DNA of 64,000 nucleotides. Origin: Rhizobiaceae bacterium. GTDB taxonomy: Bacteria; Pseudomonadota; Alphaproteobacteria; Rhizobiales; Rhizobiaceae. Made by a program: the position numbers and the translations under genes. The notes below the pieces were generated by a model. It saw only the letters and a program-made list of their open reading frames with translations. It was not told the origin of the DNA and searched no databases. Positions 24,770 through 33,822 of this stretch are shown here, in pieces. Positions within the stretch are counted from its first letter, which is position 1; each line of letters begins with the position of its first letter. The stretch spans positions 124,001-188,000 of the forward strand of contig JAHBYU010000009.1 in assembly GCA_019635775.1 (NCBI GenBank), in the 5' to 3' direction.

Positions 24770-24791
24770 AGCCCGGCCGTCGCGCCGGGCT
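24770..24791 (+). terminator. Hairpin terminator
   Basis: AGCCCGGC (24770-24777) pairs with GCCGGGCT (24784-24791) across CGTCGC and is followed by TTGTCGTTT. It matches the stem of the 18848 terminator. Confidence 0.6.
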
Positions 24792-24818
24792 TTGTCGTTT
24801 CACCCACAGGAGCAGACC

Positions 24819-25250
24819 ATGCCCAGGTTCACCATCGAAACAACCTACCGCATACCATACTACCGGCAACACACCTACGAAGCCGCGACATTCGCGCAGG
24901 CATGCCGTCTCGCCATCGACGACGAAGATTGGGAGGACGAGCTGCCCGACTATGAATGCGTCGGTCCCACCTATGTCACCGGGATCTGGAAGGGTGGCAA
25001 TTCCGCCTACGAAGGCGAGGAAATCGACGTACCGTCGCATTTCGACGAGACCGCGCACCGCATGATCAGCCATTTTCACGAGCTTCTCGAACAGCTCGAC
25101 CACATCGCCCGGCCGACCAGCCTGCCAACTGCAGAATTCGACCGCTGGCTGACGCAGGCGAGGACGGCGGTCGAGAAGGCCCGCGCCATCATCGACGAGC
25201 GACCTGATCCGGATCAGCCCGCCGCTGGCAGCGTGCAGGAGTCGTCATGA
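24819..25250 (+). CDS. Hypothetical protein
   Basis: A 143-residue protein (MPRFTIETTYRIPYYRQHTY at the start). The central VGPTYVTGIWKGGNSAYEGE and the helical C-terminus suggest two small parts. ACAGGAGCAGACC precedes the ATG. Related small proteins accompany the strawberry-notch helicase in similar elements, but no function is known. Confidence 0.62.
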   Translation: MPRFTIETTYRIPYYRQHTYEAATFAQACRLAIDDEDWEDELPDYECVGPTYVTGIWKGGNSAYEGEEIDVPSHFDETAHRMISHFHELLEQLDHIARPTSLPTAEFDRWLTQARTAVEKARAIIDERPDPDQPAAGSVQESS

Positions 25251-25380
25251 CGACGCCCGCACGCACCGCCTGACCACCCACGGCAACGCCCGCGCTTTAT
25301 CGCGCAAGCGCCTTCCCAACAGGCCGAAAGCAGCGCCAGCGCCGTCCGTTCCGGAAACCGCCATGCGCGGCCCGGCGACC

Positions 25381-25469
25381 CCAGAGGGAGAGGGGGGCCG
25401 GAAGGGGCGTGGCCCGGAGGCGCGGAGAGAGCGCGGCCGGCGCCTTCCCTCACACGACAAGGATCTGCC
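25381..25469 (+). promoter_or_regulatory. GA-rich leader of the helicase gene
   Basis: CCAGAGGGAGAGGGGGGCCG and GAAGGGGCG form the purine-rich part, close to the parB leader at 7475. GCGC(GGAGAGA)GCGC at 25420-25434 is the hairpin. The gene's ATG follows AAGGATCTGCC. Confidence 0.5.
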
Positions 25470-28400
25470 ATGAACATCGTCACAACACCATCGGCCGCCG
25501 CCGCGGCGGCCGGCGCTCTCGCCACGCCTGACCATGCGCCTGCGCGACGCGTCGCCGCTCTCCTCCCGGCCGCCGGCCAGCTCGCTCACAAACTGGAGCG
25601 CGGCCAGCCGATCGACGCGTCTCTGCTTCGCACCGCGATGACCGAAGCCTTCGGCGGCACCGATGCCCAGGGCCATTGGACCTGGAAGGACGCCTATGAG
25701 GCGAGCGAGGCGGCGCAGATCCTGTTCCTGCGCAAGTTCGGCGCCGCCATCGCCGCGCAGGCGCTTACGCCGCAGACGGCGCTTGCCATGCTGATCAGGG
25801 TCGCCGAACTCGTCCCGACCCATACGCGCCGTTCCGAGGAGAGCCAGGCGCTTCAGCAGCTCTCGACGCCGATGCCGCTCGCCTTCGTCGCCTCCCGCGC
25901 CGCCGGCATCCTCGCCGACGATATCGTGCTCGAACCCTCCGCCGGCACCGGGCTTTTGGCGATCTGGGCCGAGCTCGCACGCGCCCGCCTTTGCCTCAAC
26001 GAATACGCGCCGGTTCGCCACGCGCTGCTCGCGGACCTGTTCCCCCGCGCGACGGTGACACGGCACGATGCCGCTCACATCGACGACTATCTCGACCGCG
26101 GCGTCCATCCGACCGTCGTGCTGATGAACCCGCCCTTCTCGGCAGGCATTCATGTCGAAGGCGTGGTGGCCGATGCCGCCTGGCGCCATCTCACCTCCGC
26201 CTTCGCGCGCCTTGCGCCCGGCGGCCGTCTGGTCGCCATCACCGGCTCGGGCCTTTCTCCCGACAATCCCAGGTGGCGCACCGCCTTCCTGCGCCTGCAG
26301 GAACAGGGGACGGTTCTCTTCAGCGCGGCCGTCGATGGCAGCTTCTATGCCCGGCACGGCACGACGGTCGAGACGCGGCTGACCGTCATAGACAAGATCG
26401 CCGCCGGTGATCCGAAGACACTGGTCGCCTCGATCGGCGTCGCGCCCGACCTCCAAACCCTGCTCGGCTGGATCCGCGATCTCCCGCCGCGCTCGCCGTC
26501 GACGTCAGCGACGTCGATCGGCGCGCTGGCGAACGGCGTCCTGCGCGACGTCGCGGCGAAGATGGCCGCCCGCAAGGCTGCCGACGCCAGACGGCCGGCA
26601 CCGGTCACCACGCCGTCCGGCCGGCGAACTGAGCCCGCCAGCAAGCCGCGCCCTCTCACTCCCCGCGCCGCTCCTGCCCCCTCCGAAGATGAAATCGTCG
26701 AGCTTGCCTACGAGCTGCGCGATGCGCCGGCGGCCGATCGCACCGCCGCGGCCGACGGCATCTATGAGCCCTACCGGGTTCAGTCGATCCACATCCCGGG
26801 CGCAAGACCCCATCCAGACAAGCTGGTCGAATCCGTCGCCATGGCTTCGGTCGCGCCGCCGAAGCCCAGCTATCGCCCCCATCTGCCCAAGCGCATCATC
26901 GCCAATGGCGACCTGTCCGACGCCCAGCTCGAAAGCGTCATTTATGCCGGCGAAGCACACTCCGGCCATCTCGCCGGCTATTGGAGCACGGACGTCTCCT
27001 TCGACAATCTCAAGGCGGTCGCCCCCGATGCCGAAGGCGCGGTCCGGTTCCGGCGCGGCTGGTTCCTCGGCGACGGCACCGGCGTCGGCAAGGGCCGCCA
27101 GATCGCCGGCATCCTTCTCGACAACTGGCTGAAGGGACGCCGCCGGCATGTCTGGATCTCCAAATCCGACAAGCTGATCGAGGATGCGCAGCGCGACTGG
27201 AGCGCGCTCGGCCAGGAGAAGCTGCTGATCACGCCGTTGTCGCGGTTTCGGCAGGGCAAGCCAATCAAGCTCAAGGAAGGCATCCTCTTCACGACCTTCG
27301 CCACCTTGCGGACCGAAGAGCGCGAGGGCAAACGGTCCCGCGTCCAGCAGATCGTCGACTGGCTTACCGGCGCCGGCGAACCGGACCTGTATCCGACCGA
27401 CGAAACGCACATCTTCGACGGCGTGATCGTCTTCGACGAGGGCCATGCGCTCGCCAATGCGGTCGGAGGCAAATCCGAGCATGGCGCAAAGGCGCCCTCG
27501 CAGCAGGGCAGGGCAGGCCTTCGCCTCCAGCGCGCCCTTCCCGCCGCCCGCATCGTCTATGATTCCGCCACCGGCGCGGCCGACGTGGAATCCCTCGGCT
27601 ATGCCGAGCGGCTCGGCCTGTGGGGCAGCACCGATCTCCCCTTCGTGACGCGATCGGAGTTCATCTCGGCAGTCGAGGACGGCGGCGTCGCCGCCATGGA
27701 GGTGCTCGCCCGCGACCTCAAGGCCATGGGCCTCTATGCGGCGCGGTCCCTGTCGTTCGAAGGCGTCGAATACGACATCCTTGAACACGAACTGACCCCG
27801 GACCAGGTCCGCATCTACGATTCCTACGCCGAGGCCTTCCAGGTCATCCATACCCATCTCGACGCCGCGCTCGAGGCGGCAGGGATCACCAGCAAGGACG
27901 GGACGCGCAACAAGCAGGCCAAGGCGGCGGCCCGCTCGGCCTTCGAAAGCTCCAAGCAGCGCTTCTTCAATCACCTGCTGACCAGCATGAAGACGCCGGC
28001 GCTGATCGCCGCGACGAACCAGGACCTCGACGATGGCCTGGCCAGCGTCATCCAGATCGTGTCGACCGGGGCGGCCCTGACCGAACGTCGCCTCGCCCAG
28101 ATCCCGACCGAGGAATGGGCGGACATCCAGGTCGACGTGACGCCGCGCGAATACGTCATCGACTATCTGATGCATTCCTTTCCGGTGCAGCTCTTCGAGG
28201 AATATTCCGACGAGAAGGGCGACGTCTTCTCGCGGCCGGTCTACGATGACGCCGGCAATCCGGTCATCTGCCGCGAGGCCGAGCGGCGGCGCAACGACCT
28301 GGTGGAAAAGCTCGGCAGCCTGCCAGCCGTTCCCACGGCCCTCGACCAGATCGTCCAGACCTTCGGCACCGACCGCGTTGCCGAGATCACCGGACGGTCA

Positions 28401-29957
28401 CGCCGTATCGTCCGACGCGCCGACAGCGGGTCGATCGCCCGCTTCGCCGTCGAGAACCGGCCGGGCAGCGCCAATCTCGACGAGGCGCGCGCCTTCCAGG
28501 ACGATGAGAAGGGCATCCTTGTCTTCAGCGACGCCGGCGGCACCGGGCGCTCCTACCATGCCGACCTCGGAGCCAGGAACCAGCGCCGCCGCCGGCACAA
28601 TCTGCTGGAGGCAGGTTTCCGCGCCTATGTCGCGATCCAGGGTCTCGGCCGCTCCCATCGCACCAACCAGAAGCAGCCGCCGTGGTTCCGCATGGTGGCG
28701 ACCAACGTCAAGGCTGAGCGGCGGTTTCTCTCGACCATCGCGCGCCGCCTCGACACGCTGGGCGCGATCACTCGCGGGCAACGCCAGACCGGCGGGCAGG
28801 GCATGTTCCGCGCCGAGGACAATCTCGAATCGCAATATGCCCATGACGCGCTGCGCCAATTCTATGGCCTCCTCCATCAGGGCAAGATCGACGACTGTTC
28901 GCTGTCGCGGTTCGAGACGATCACCGGCCTGTCGCTGACCACCGAGGAAGGCGGATTGCGCGACGAACTGCCGCCGATGCACACCTTCCTCAACCGCATG
29001 CTGGCGCTGACGATCTCCATGCAGAACCTGTTGTTCGAATCCTTCGAGCAGCTCCTCGCCGCGCGCATCGAAGGCGCGATCGCCGCCGGCATCTACGACC
29101 AGGGCCTCGAAACGCTTGTGGCCGAACGCATGACGGTCAAGGAACGGCGCCTGATCCACACCCATCCGGCGACCGGCGCACAGTCGCACCTTTTGACCAT
29201 CGAGCGCCTCGTCCGGAACCGGCCGACGACGCTCAAGGATGCCCTGTCGATGGCTGCCTTCGATTCCCGCGCCACCTTCATGGTCAATGCGAAGTCCAGG
29301 CGCGCGGCGGTGATGGTCCCGACCCGTTCGATCATGCTCGAAGACGGGACCGTGGTGCCGCGCGTTTCCCTCTACAGGCCGATGGGCGAAAGCCGCTTCG
29401 AGGTGGACCAGCTCGAGGAGACGAACTGGGAAGAGGCCGATAAGCAGGTCTTCGCGGACGCGTGGGAGGCCGAGCTGACGACCATCCCGACGTTCACGAC
29501 CGCGACGCTGCACATCGTGACCGGTCTGCTCCTGCCGATCTGGAAGCTGCTGCCGCGCGACCACTGCAAGGTCTTCCGCCTGGAAATCGACGGCGGCGCG
29601 CCGATCGTCGGCCGGTTGATCGCACCGTCGGAGCTATCACGGCTTTGCCGCAATTTCGGAATCGACCAGACGCAGATCATCGGCGCCGACCAGGCGTGGA
29701 AAGCTGTCCTCGCGGGATCGTCGATCATCGGCCTCGCCGGCGACATGACGCTGCGCCGCGTCCGCGTGATGAACGACCATCGTGTCGAGCTGGTAGGATT
29801 CAGCGACGGCATGCGCGAATGGCTGAAATCCATCGGCCTGTTCTCCGAGCTGATCAACTGGAAACTGCGCTTCTTCGTGCCGACCGGCGAGGAGGGACCA
29901 GCGGTCGTCGCCAGGCTCCTGCAGCGCCATCGCCTGATCGACGTCGCCGGCATCTGA
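25470..29957 (+). CDS. Strawberry-notch-like methyltransferase-helicase
   Basis: A 1495-residue fusion. Residues about 140-330 form an N6-adenine-type methyltransferase (LEPSAGTGLLA near 150, catalytic NPPF near 219). From about 470 onward is a superfamily 2 helicase of the strawberry-notch (SBNO) type: Walker A variant GDGTGVGKG near 532, Walker B FDEGH near 654 and motif VI GLGRSHRTNQ near 1058. The SBNO C-terminal domain follows. Such proteins are hallmarks of rhizobial and other proteobacterial conjugative elements and may act on incoming DNA as a combined anti-restriction methylase and remodeller; that role is inferred. No nuclease domain is seen. A Toprim primase follows 15 bases downstream. 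Confidence 0.85.
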   Translation: MNIVTTPSAAAAAAGALATPDHAPARRVAALLPAAGQLAHKLERGQPIDASLLRTAMTEAFGGTDAQGHWTWKDAYEASEAAQILFLRKFGAAIAAQALTPQTALAMLIRVAELVPTHTRRSEESQALQQLSTPMPLAFVASRAAGILADDIVLEPSAGTGLLAIWAELARARLCLNEYAPVRHALLADLFPRATVTRHDAAHIDDYLDRGVHPTVVLMNPPFSAGIHVEGVVADAAWRHLTSAFARLAPGGRLVAITGSGLSPDNPRWRTAFLRLQEQGTVLFSAAVDGSFYARHGTTVETRLTVIDKIAAGDPKTLVASIGVAPDLQTLLGWIRDLPPRSPSTSATSIGALANGVLRDVAAKMAARKAADARRPAPVTTPSGRRTEPASKPRPLTPRAAPAPSEDEIVELAYELRDAPAADRTAAADGIYEPYRVQSIHIPGARPHPDKLVESVAMASVAPPKPSYRPHLPKRIIANGDLSDAQLESVIYAGEAHSGHLAGYWSTDVSFDNLKAVAPDAEGAVRFRRGWFLGDGTGVGKGRQIAGILLDNWLKGRRRHVWISKSDKLIEDAQRDWSALGQEKLLITPLSRFRQGKPIKLKEGILFTTFATLRTEEREGKRSRVQQIVDWLTGAGEPDLYPTDETHIFDGVIVFDEGHALANAVGGKSEHGAKAPSQQGRAGLRLQRALPAARIVYDSATGAADVESLGYAERLGLWGSTDLPFVTRSEFISAVEDGGVAAMEVLARDLKAMGLYAARSLSFEGVEYDILEHELTPDQVRIYDSYAEAFQVIHTHLDAALEAAGITSKDGTRNKQAKAAARSAFESSKQRFFNHLLTSMKTPALIAATNQDLDDGLASVIQIVSTGAALTERRLAQIPTEEWADIQVDVTPREYVIDYLMHSFPVQLFEEYSDEKGDVFSRPVYDDAGNPVICREAERRRNDLVEKLGSLPAVPTALDQIVQTFGTDRVAEITGRSRRIVRRADSGSIARFAVENRPGSANLDEARAFQDDEKGILVFSDAGGTGRSYHADLGARNQRRRRHNLLEAGFRAYVAIQGLGRSHRTNQKQPPWFRMVATNVKAERRFLSTIARRLDTLGAITRGQRQTGGQGMFRAEDNLESQYAHDALRQFYGLLHQGKIDDCSLSRFETITGLSLTTEEGGLRDELPPMHTFLNRMLALTISMQNLLFESFEQLLAARIEGAIAAGIYDQGLETLVAERMTVKERRLIHTHPATGAQSHLLTIERLVRNRPTTLKDALSMAAFDSRATFMVNAKSRRAAVMVPTRSIMLEDGTVVPRVSLYRPMGESRFEVDQLEETNWEEADKQVFADAWEAELTTIPTFTTATLHIVTGLLLPIWKLLPRDHCKVFRLEIDGGAPIVGRLIAPSELSRLCRNFGIDQTQIIGADQAWKAVLAGSSIIGLAGDMTLRRVRVMNDHRVELVGFSDGMREWLKSIGLFSELINWKLRFFVPTGEEGPAVVARLLQRHRLIDVAGI

Positions 29958-29972
29958 GAGAGGAGGACACTC

Positions 29973-31019
29973 ATGTCGTCCGCCTCGGACCTGGCGCGCC
30001 GGCTCGGCCAATATGCCGAGGCCGTGTGCCGCGCATACCTCTCCAACGGACGCCGCTCGGGCAATCACTGGATTGTCGGCGACGTCCGCAATGCAAGCGG
30101 GCGGTCCATGCATGTCCGCCTGAAGGACAGCCCGAAGGGCCCGGCCGGAAAGTGGGTCGATGAGGCCACCGGTGAATACGGTGACCTGCTCGACGTGATC
30201 GAACTCAGTTGCGGCCTCGCCGAATTCCGCGAGGTCGCCGACGAAGCCCGGCGGTTCCTGAACGAACCGCATCCGGAACCGACCGCCCCTTCCCCTGGCG
30301 CACAACGCCATCCGGCCGCGCAACGCGGCTCTGCCGACGCCGCGCGCCGGCTGTTCGCCATGTCGAAGCCGATCGCCGGCACGCTTGCCGAACGCTATCT
30401 TGCCGCGCGCGGCATCCTCCTGCCCACGCGCGACCGTGCCCTGCGTTTCCATCCCGACTGCTACTATCGCGATCTCGTCATAGGCCGGACGTCCGCCTTG
30501 CCCGCATTGATCGCAGCCGTGACCGATCTCGACGGGCGCGTCACAGGCCTCCAGCGCACATGGCTCGACCCAGCGGGCGCAGGGAAGGCGCATCTCGAGG
30601 ATCCCCGCCGCTCTCTCGGTCACCTGCTGGGCAACGGCATCTGGCTCGGCCTTCGACCCGGTGCGCCCATCCCGGTCATGGCCGCCGGCGAAGGGTTCGA
30701 GACGATGGCCTCGCTGCGCACCGTGATGCCGGCCTTGCCGGTGGCCGCCGCCACTTCGGCCAGCCACCTCTCCAGCCTGAGCTTTCCGGCCGGCTGCCGT
30801 CGCCTCTACATTGCGGCCGATGCGGATGCCGCCGGCCGGCACGGCATCCGGCGTCTCAGCCAGCGCGCCGGCGAGGCCGGCATCCTGAGCTTGGTGCTGC
30901 GCCCGCAGCTCGGGGATTTCAACGACGATTTGCGGCAACTCGGCCCGACCCGTCTCGCGGCGTGGCTCGCCGATCAGCTCGATCCGGAGGATGCCCGGTG
31001 CTTCCTACCGTCCGGATGA
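29973..31019 (+). CDS. Toprim-domain primase-like protein
   Basis: A 348-residue DNA-primase-like protein. The N-terminal 90 residues resemble the DUF7146/zinc-less primase start, and residues about 225-300 are a Toprim domain with the catalytic Glu in AAGEGFETMASL and the DxD motif in IAADADAAG. It lacks the CHC2 zinc finger and the RNA-polymerase core of DnaG. Plasmid relatives prime synthesis of the transferred strand in the recipient, a role that would fit here. GAGGAGGAC precedes the ATG, and the gene is cotranscribed with the helicase. Confidence 0.75.
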   Translation: MSSASDLARRLGQYAEAVCRAYLSNGRRSGNHWIVGDVRNASGRSMHVRLKDSPKGPAGKWVDEATGEYGDLLDVIELSCGLAEFREVADEARRFLNEPHPEPTAPSPGAQRHPAAQRGSADAARRLFAMSKPIAGTLAERYLAARGILLPTRDRALRFHPDCYYRDLVIGRTSALPALIAAVTDLDGRVTGLQRTWLDPAGAGKAHLEDPRRSLGHLLGNGIWLGLRPGAPIPVMAAGEGFETMASLRTVMPALPVAAATSASHLSSLSFPAGCRRLYIAADADAAGRHGIRRLSQRAGEAGILSLVLRPQLGDFNDDLRQLGPTRLAAWLADQLDPEDARCFLPSG

Positions 31020-31268
31020 CCGCCTCGAGCCGGCACGCGGGCAAGGGCGCGGCGTCACCGCAAGGCGCGCAGGCATGGCCGGGGTTCCACCGGAGAGGCC
31101 GCGCCCGCGGCCTGCCTGAGAGGCGATCCCTGCCACCCCCCGGCCACGGCCGCAACGGCTGCGCCGTCCTCCGCTTCGCTCCGGCCTGCGGTGCGGCCGC
31201 GCCCGGGGCGCGGCCGGGATGCGCTGTCAGGCCGCGATGGGCGCGGCCACAACCAACGGAGACACGCC

Positions 31269-32213
31269 ATGACCTACGAGCTTCCCTTCGATGACGCCTA
31301 CGAGCCCTACCACGCTTCCTCGCCGACCGACCGCGTCATCCTCGAACTCCAGATGTACGGCCATCGTCCACATCAGGACGAGCCCGATCCCAGACCCTTG
31401 CCCGACGACGAGGTGATCCGCACCGGATTGGCCGGGATCGTCGAAACCTTCGCTGGCATGCTGGGCGACACCAGGCTCGAACCCGACCTCGACGACCTGC
31501 TCTGGTCCTTCGCCAACGTCTTCCACCGCGCGGCCGAACGCGTCACCCGCAGCCTCGACCGTAACGAGGAGGCACAACGGTCCAGCCAGCGCGAACAGGA
31601 CGGCTCGGAGGTGAAGTCGGTGGAACTGGAACGGCTGACGGCCGAAGGCATCACCTACATCGAGCGCCGCAACGTCCTCGAAATCATGCGCGACGAAGCC
31701 GCCGACCTCTACGAGGCGCAGACCGGCTCGGCCTGGCGACCCCGCTCCGGCTCCAAAGTGAACCACCGCAATCTCACCTCCGCGGTGATCGACAGCCGCG
31801 ACTTCCTCGCCGCCCGCAGACGGGCCGAAACCGAGATCCTGCTTCCCAACGGCCCGAAAATCGCGCTCACGGGCGGGCTCGACTTCAACGACCACAATCT
31901 GATCTGGGACAAGCTCGACCAGATCCACGCCAAGTACGAGGACATGGTTCTCTTGCATGGCGGCGCGAAGACCGGCGCGGATCTGATCGCCGACAAATGG
32001 GCGAGCACCCGCAACGTCACCGTCGTGCCGTTCCCGCCCAACTTCGTCAAATATCCCCGCAAGCAAGCGCCGTTCAAGCGCAACGACGATCTGCTCGAAG
32101 TGATGCCGATCGGCGTCGTCGTCTTCCCCGGCGGCGGCATCCAGGCGAACCTCCGCGACAAGGCGCGCCGGCTCGGCATCCCGGTCTGGGAGTTCTCGGG
32201 AGACGGCGCGTGA
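31269..32213 (+). CDS. DUF2493 (SLOG-fold) protein
   Basis: A 314-residue protein. The C-terminal 120 residues (IALTGGLDFNDHNLIWDKLD, VLLHGGAKTGADLIADKWA, and VVFPGGG near the end) form the DUF2493/YspA SLOG fold, which binds nucleotide-derived ligands. The N-terminal part is helical. About 250 bases of GC-rich DNA separate it from the primase gene. Its ligand is unknown. SLOG proteins are known as sensors in defence and conflict systems, so a signalling role is possible. Confidence 0.75.
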   Translation: MTYELPFDDAYEPYHASSPTDRVILELQMYGHRPHQDEPDPRPLPDDEVIRTGLAGIVETFAGMLGDTRLEPDLDDLLWSFANVFHRAAERVTRSLDRNEEAQRSSQREQDGSEVKSVELERLTAEGITYIERRNVLEIMRDEAADLYEAQTGSAWRPRSGSKVNHRNLTSAVIDSRDFLAARRRAETEILLPNGPKIALTGGLDFNDHNLIWDKLDQIHAKYEDMVLLHGGAKTGADLIADKWASTRNVTVVPFPPNFVKYPRKQAPFKRNDDLLEVMPIGVVVFPGGGIQANLRDKARRLGIPVWEFSGDGA

Positions 32214-32265
32214 GCGCCGTCTTCCCCCGGATCCGTTACGGAGCGCTATACCATCATCTTTCGAC

Positions 32266-32292
32266 GAACCCGACCCCCGCGGCGTCGGGTTC
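32266..32292 (+). terminator. Hairpin terminator
   Basis: GAACCCGAC (32266-32274) pairs with GTCGGGTTC (32284-32292) and is followed by TTCCCG. It separates the DUF2493 gene from the Phd/MazF pair. Confidence 0.5.
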
Positions 32293-32392
32293 TTCCCGCG
32301 TCGACAAATCGTGCTCGCGTCATCCGCAGATAGCGTTTGTTGCAAATTATGGGAAATCGGGATATTATGGAAATCACCACGGAGACATGGCC

Positions 32393-32653
32393 ATGCGGCA
32401 ATTCACGACAGGCGATCTCAATAAGCAGGTTGGCGACGTCACCGATGCGGCCAGCCGCGAACCGGTCGTGCTCACAAAGCACCGCAAACCGCGTTTTGTG
32501 CTGATGAGCTACGAACATTACGAGCGGATGCGCAGCGGCCGCGATCCGCGTCGCGTCTATCATGCTGCCGACATGCCGGAGGAGCACCAGAAACTCTTCG
32601 CTGCCGAATTCGAGCGGCTGGCGCGCGGCGAGGGCTATGACGATAAGCCGTGA
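32393..32653 (+). CDS. Phd/YefM-type antitoxin
   Basis: An 86-residue protein with the Phd/YefM fold: TTGDLNKQVGDVTDAASREP then VVLTKHRKPRFVLMSYEHYE is typical. The N-terminal half would bind the operator and the C-terminal tail would bind the toxin. The ATG at 32393 is eight bases from GGAG; an ATG two codons upstream is too close to it. The gene overlaps the toxin start by 17 bases. AT-rich DNA at 32340-32375 before it is the likely promoter and autoregulatory operator. Confidence 0.75.
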   Translation: MRQFTTGDLNKQVGDVTDAASREPVVLTKHRKPRFVLMSYEHYERMRSGRDPRRVYHAADMPEEHQKLFAAEFERLARGEGYDDKP

Positions 32654-33059
32654 ATTTTTGCCCGGCCAGGTCATCGCCTATCCCTATCTCTGGGCATGGC
32701 AGCACGAGCGCGGCGAGACCGAAGGCCGCAAGGTTCGTCCGACCTGTGTCGTCGTCGCCATGCGCAGCGACGACCGCCTCACCCATCTGGCATTGCTGGC
32801 GATAACCACACAACCGCCGCAAGCTGGTCGAACGGCGCTGGATGTCCCTGAGATCGAATGCAAGCGCGCTGGTCTCGGCGATCTCAAGCAGTGCTGGATC
32901 GTTGTCGACGAGTACAATTATGATATCGTCGAGCGCTCCTGGTACATTGAACCTGGCAGCGATGCCCTCGGACGCTTCAGCAGAGCCTTCGTCGCCAGGA
33001 TCGCCAACGCCTTTATTGAGGCACGCCAGTCGGGGCAGCGCGTCAGCCGTCTGGATTGA
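32637..33059 (+). CDS. PemK/MazF-type toxin
   Basis: A 140-residue protein of the MazF/PemK ribonuclease superfamily: PGQVIAYPYLWAWQHERGET then GRKVRPTCVVVA carries the conserved Gly-Arg-x-Arg-Pro element. A later LKQCWIVVDEYNYDIVERSW is typical of the rhizobial branch. It is coupled to the Phd antitoxin by overlap. Together they form an apparently intact type II addiction module. Confidence 0.7.
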   Translation: MTISREFLPGQVIAYPYLWAWQHERGETEGRKVRPTCVVVAMRSDDRLTHLALLAITTQPPQAGRTALDVPEIECKRAGLGDLKQCWIVVDEYNYDIVERSWYIEPGSDALGRFSRAFVARIANAFIEARQSGQRVSRLD

Positions 33060-33230
33060 CGTCTTCCAGCTGGCCAACAACGTCGCCGGGTCCCGGAGCA
33101 TTGTGACATCAACAGCGACGCGAGCCGGCCTTCGGCCGCTCGGGCTCCTTGCGCGGCGTGCCGCCGCGCCCGTCTCGCCATGTCTCCCGCCAAAGGGGGC
33201 TGCTTTGTCTGCGGCGGTATCCGGCTCGCG

Positions 33231-33288
33231 TGAGAGAGAGAGGAGGGCTGGAGCCGGGGTGCTGTGTCCCAGAGAAAGGAGAGCGACC
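33231..33288 (+). promoter_or_regulatory. GA-rich leader before 33289 gene
   Basis: TGAGAGAGAGAGGAGGGCTG and a later AGAGAAAGGAGAG form a purine-rich leader akin to those at 2148, 7475 and 25381. The last part serves as the ribosome-binding site. Confidence 0.4.
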
Positions 33289-33822
33289 ATGGCGATGATA
33301 TTCCTGGGCGGTTCACGTGATATCTTCGAATTGCCAGCCCCCGTGATCGAGAGGATTGGCGCGATTGTTGCCGCCGAGCACGGCGTGCTGATCGGCGATG
33401 CGCCGGGAGCCGACGCCGAGATGCAGGGCCTGCTTGCGGGCTATAATTACGAGCATGTCGGTGTCTTCCACGCTCGGCCCGAACCGCGCAACAATCTCGG
33501 CGACTGGGCTGCTTACCACATTCCGCCGCCGGCGGGCGCGCAAGGCTTCGCTGTTCATGCGGAGAAGGATCGCGAGATGGCCCGGCGCGCCGATTTCGGA
33601 CTGATGATCTGGAACGGGGAATCGCCGGGGACCGCCCTCAACATGCTGCGGCTGGCGCTGGCCGGCAATCCTTGCGTCATCTACGACACGATGCGCCGGA
33701 CGGTGTGTACGCTGCACGACACCGCCGACTGGCGCGCGATGATCGAAGACGCACGGCCGGACATCCGTCGGCAGATCGAGACCCGGATGACGCCCGACGA
33801 GCGTCTCGACCTGACCGCGTGA
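33289..33822 (+). CDS. SLOG-like nucleotide-binding protein
   Basis: A 177-residue protein: MIFLGGSRDIFELPAPVIER, then GDAPGADAEMQGLLAG and FGLMIWNGESPGTALNML. The glycine motif and the GAD...QGLL helix match the SLOG/DUF2493-like Rossmann fold. It is the second SLOG-type gene within 2 kb. A ligand-binding or sensing role is possible but unproven. It is preceded by a GA-rich leader and followed by a long non-coding stretch. Confidence 0.65.
   Translation: MAMIFLGGSRDIFELPAPVIERIGAIVAAEHGVLIGDAPGADAEMQGLLAGYNYEHVGVFHARPEPRNNLGDWAAYHIPPPAGAQGFAVHAEKDREMARRADFGLMIWNGESPGTALNMLRLALAGNPCVIYDTMRRTVCTLHDTADWRAMIEDARPDIRRQIETRMTPDERLDLTA

Noticed and set aside
26505-28175. A 556-codon open frame on minus opposite the helicase-methylase gene
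   Set aside because: It is a third-position shadow of a clear gene in high-GC DNA, has no domain signature and no ribosome-binding site.
25470-31019. Possible defence island (DISARM/BREX-like) built on the methylase-helicase
   Set aside because: There is no nuclease, phospholipase D or PglZ-type partner, and the gene order is that of conjugative-element housekeeping genes.
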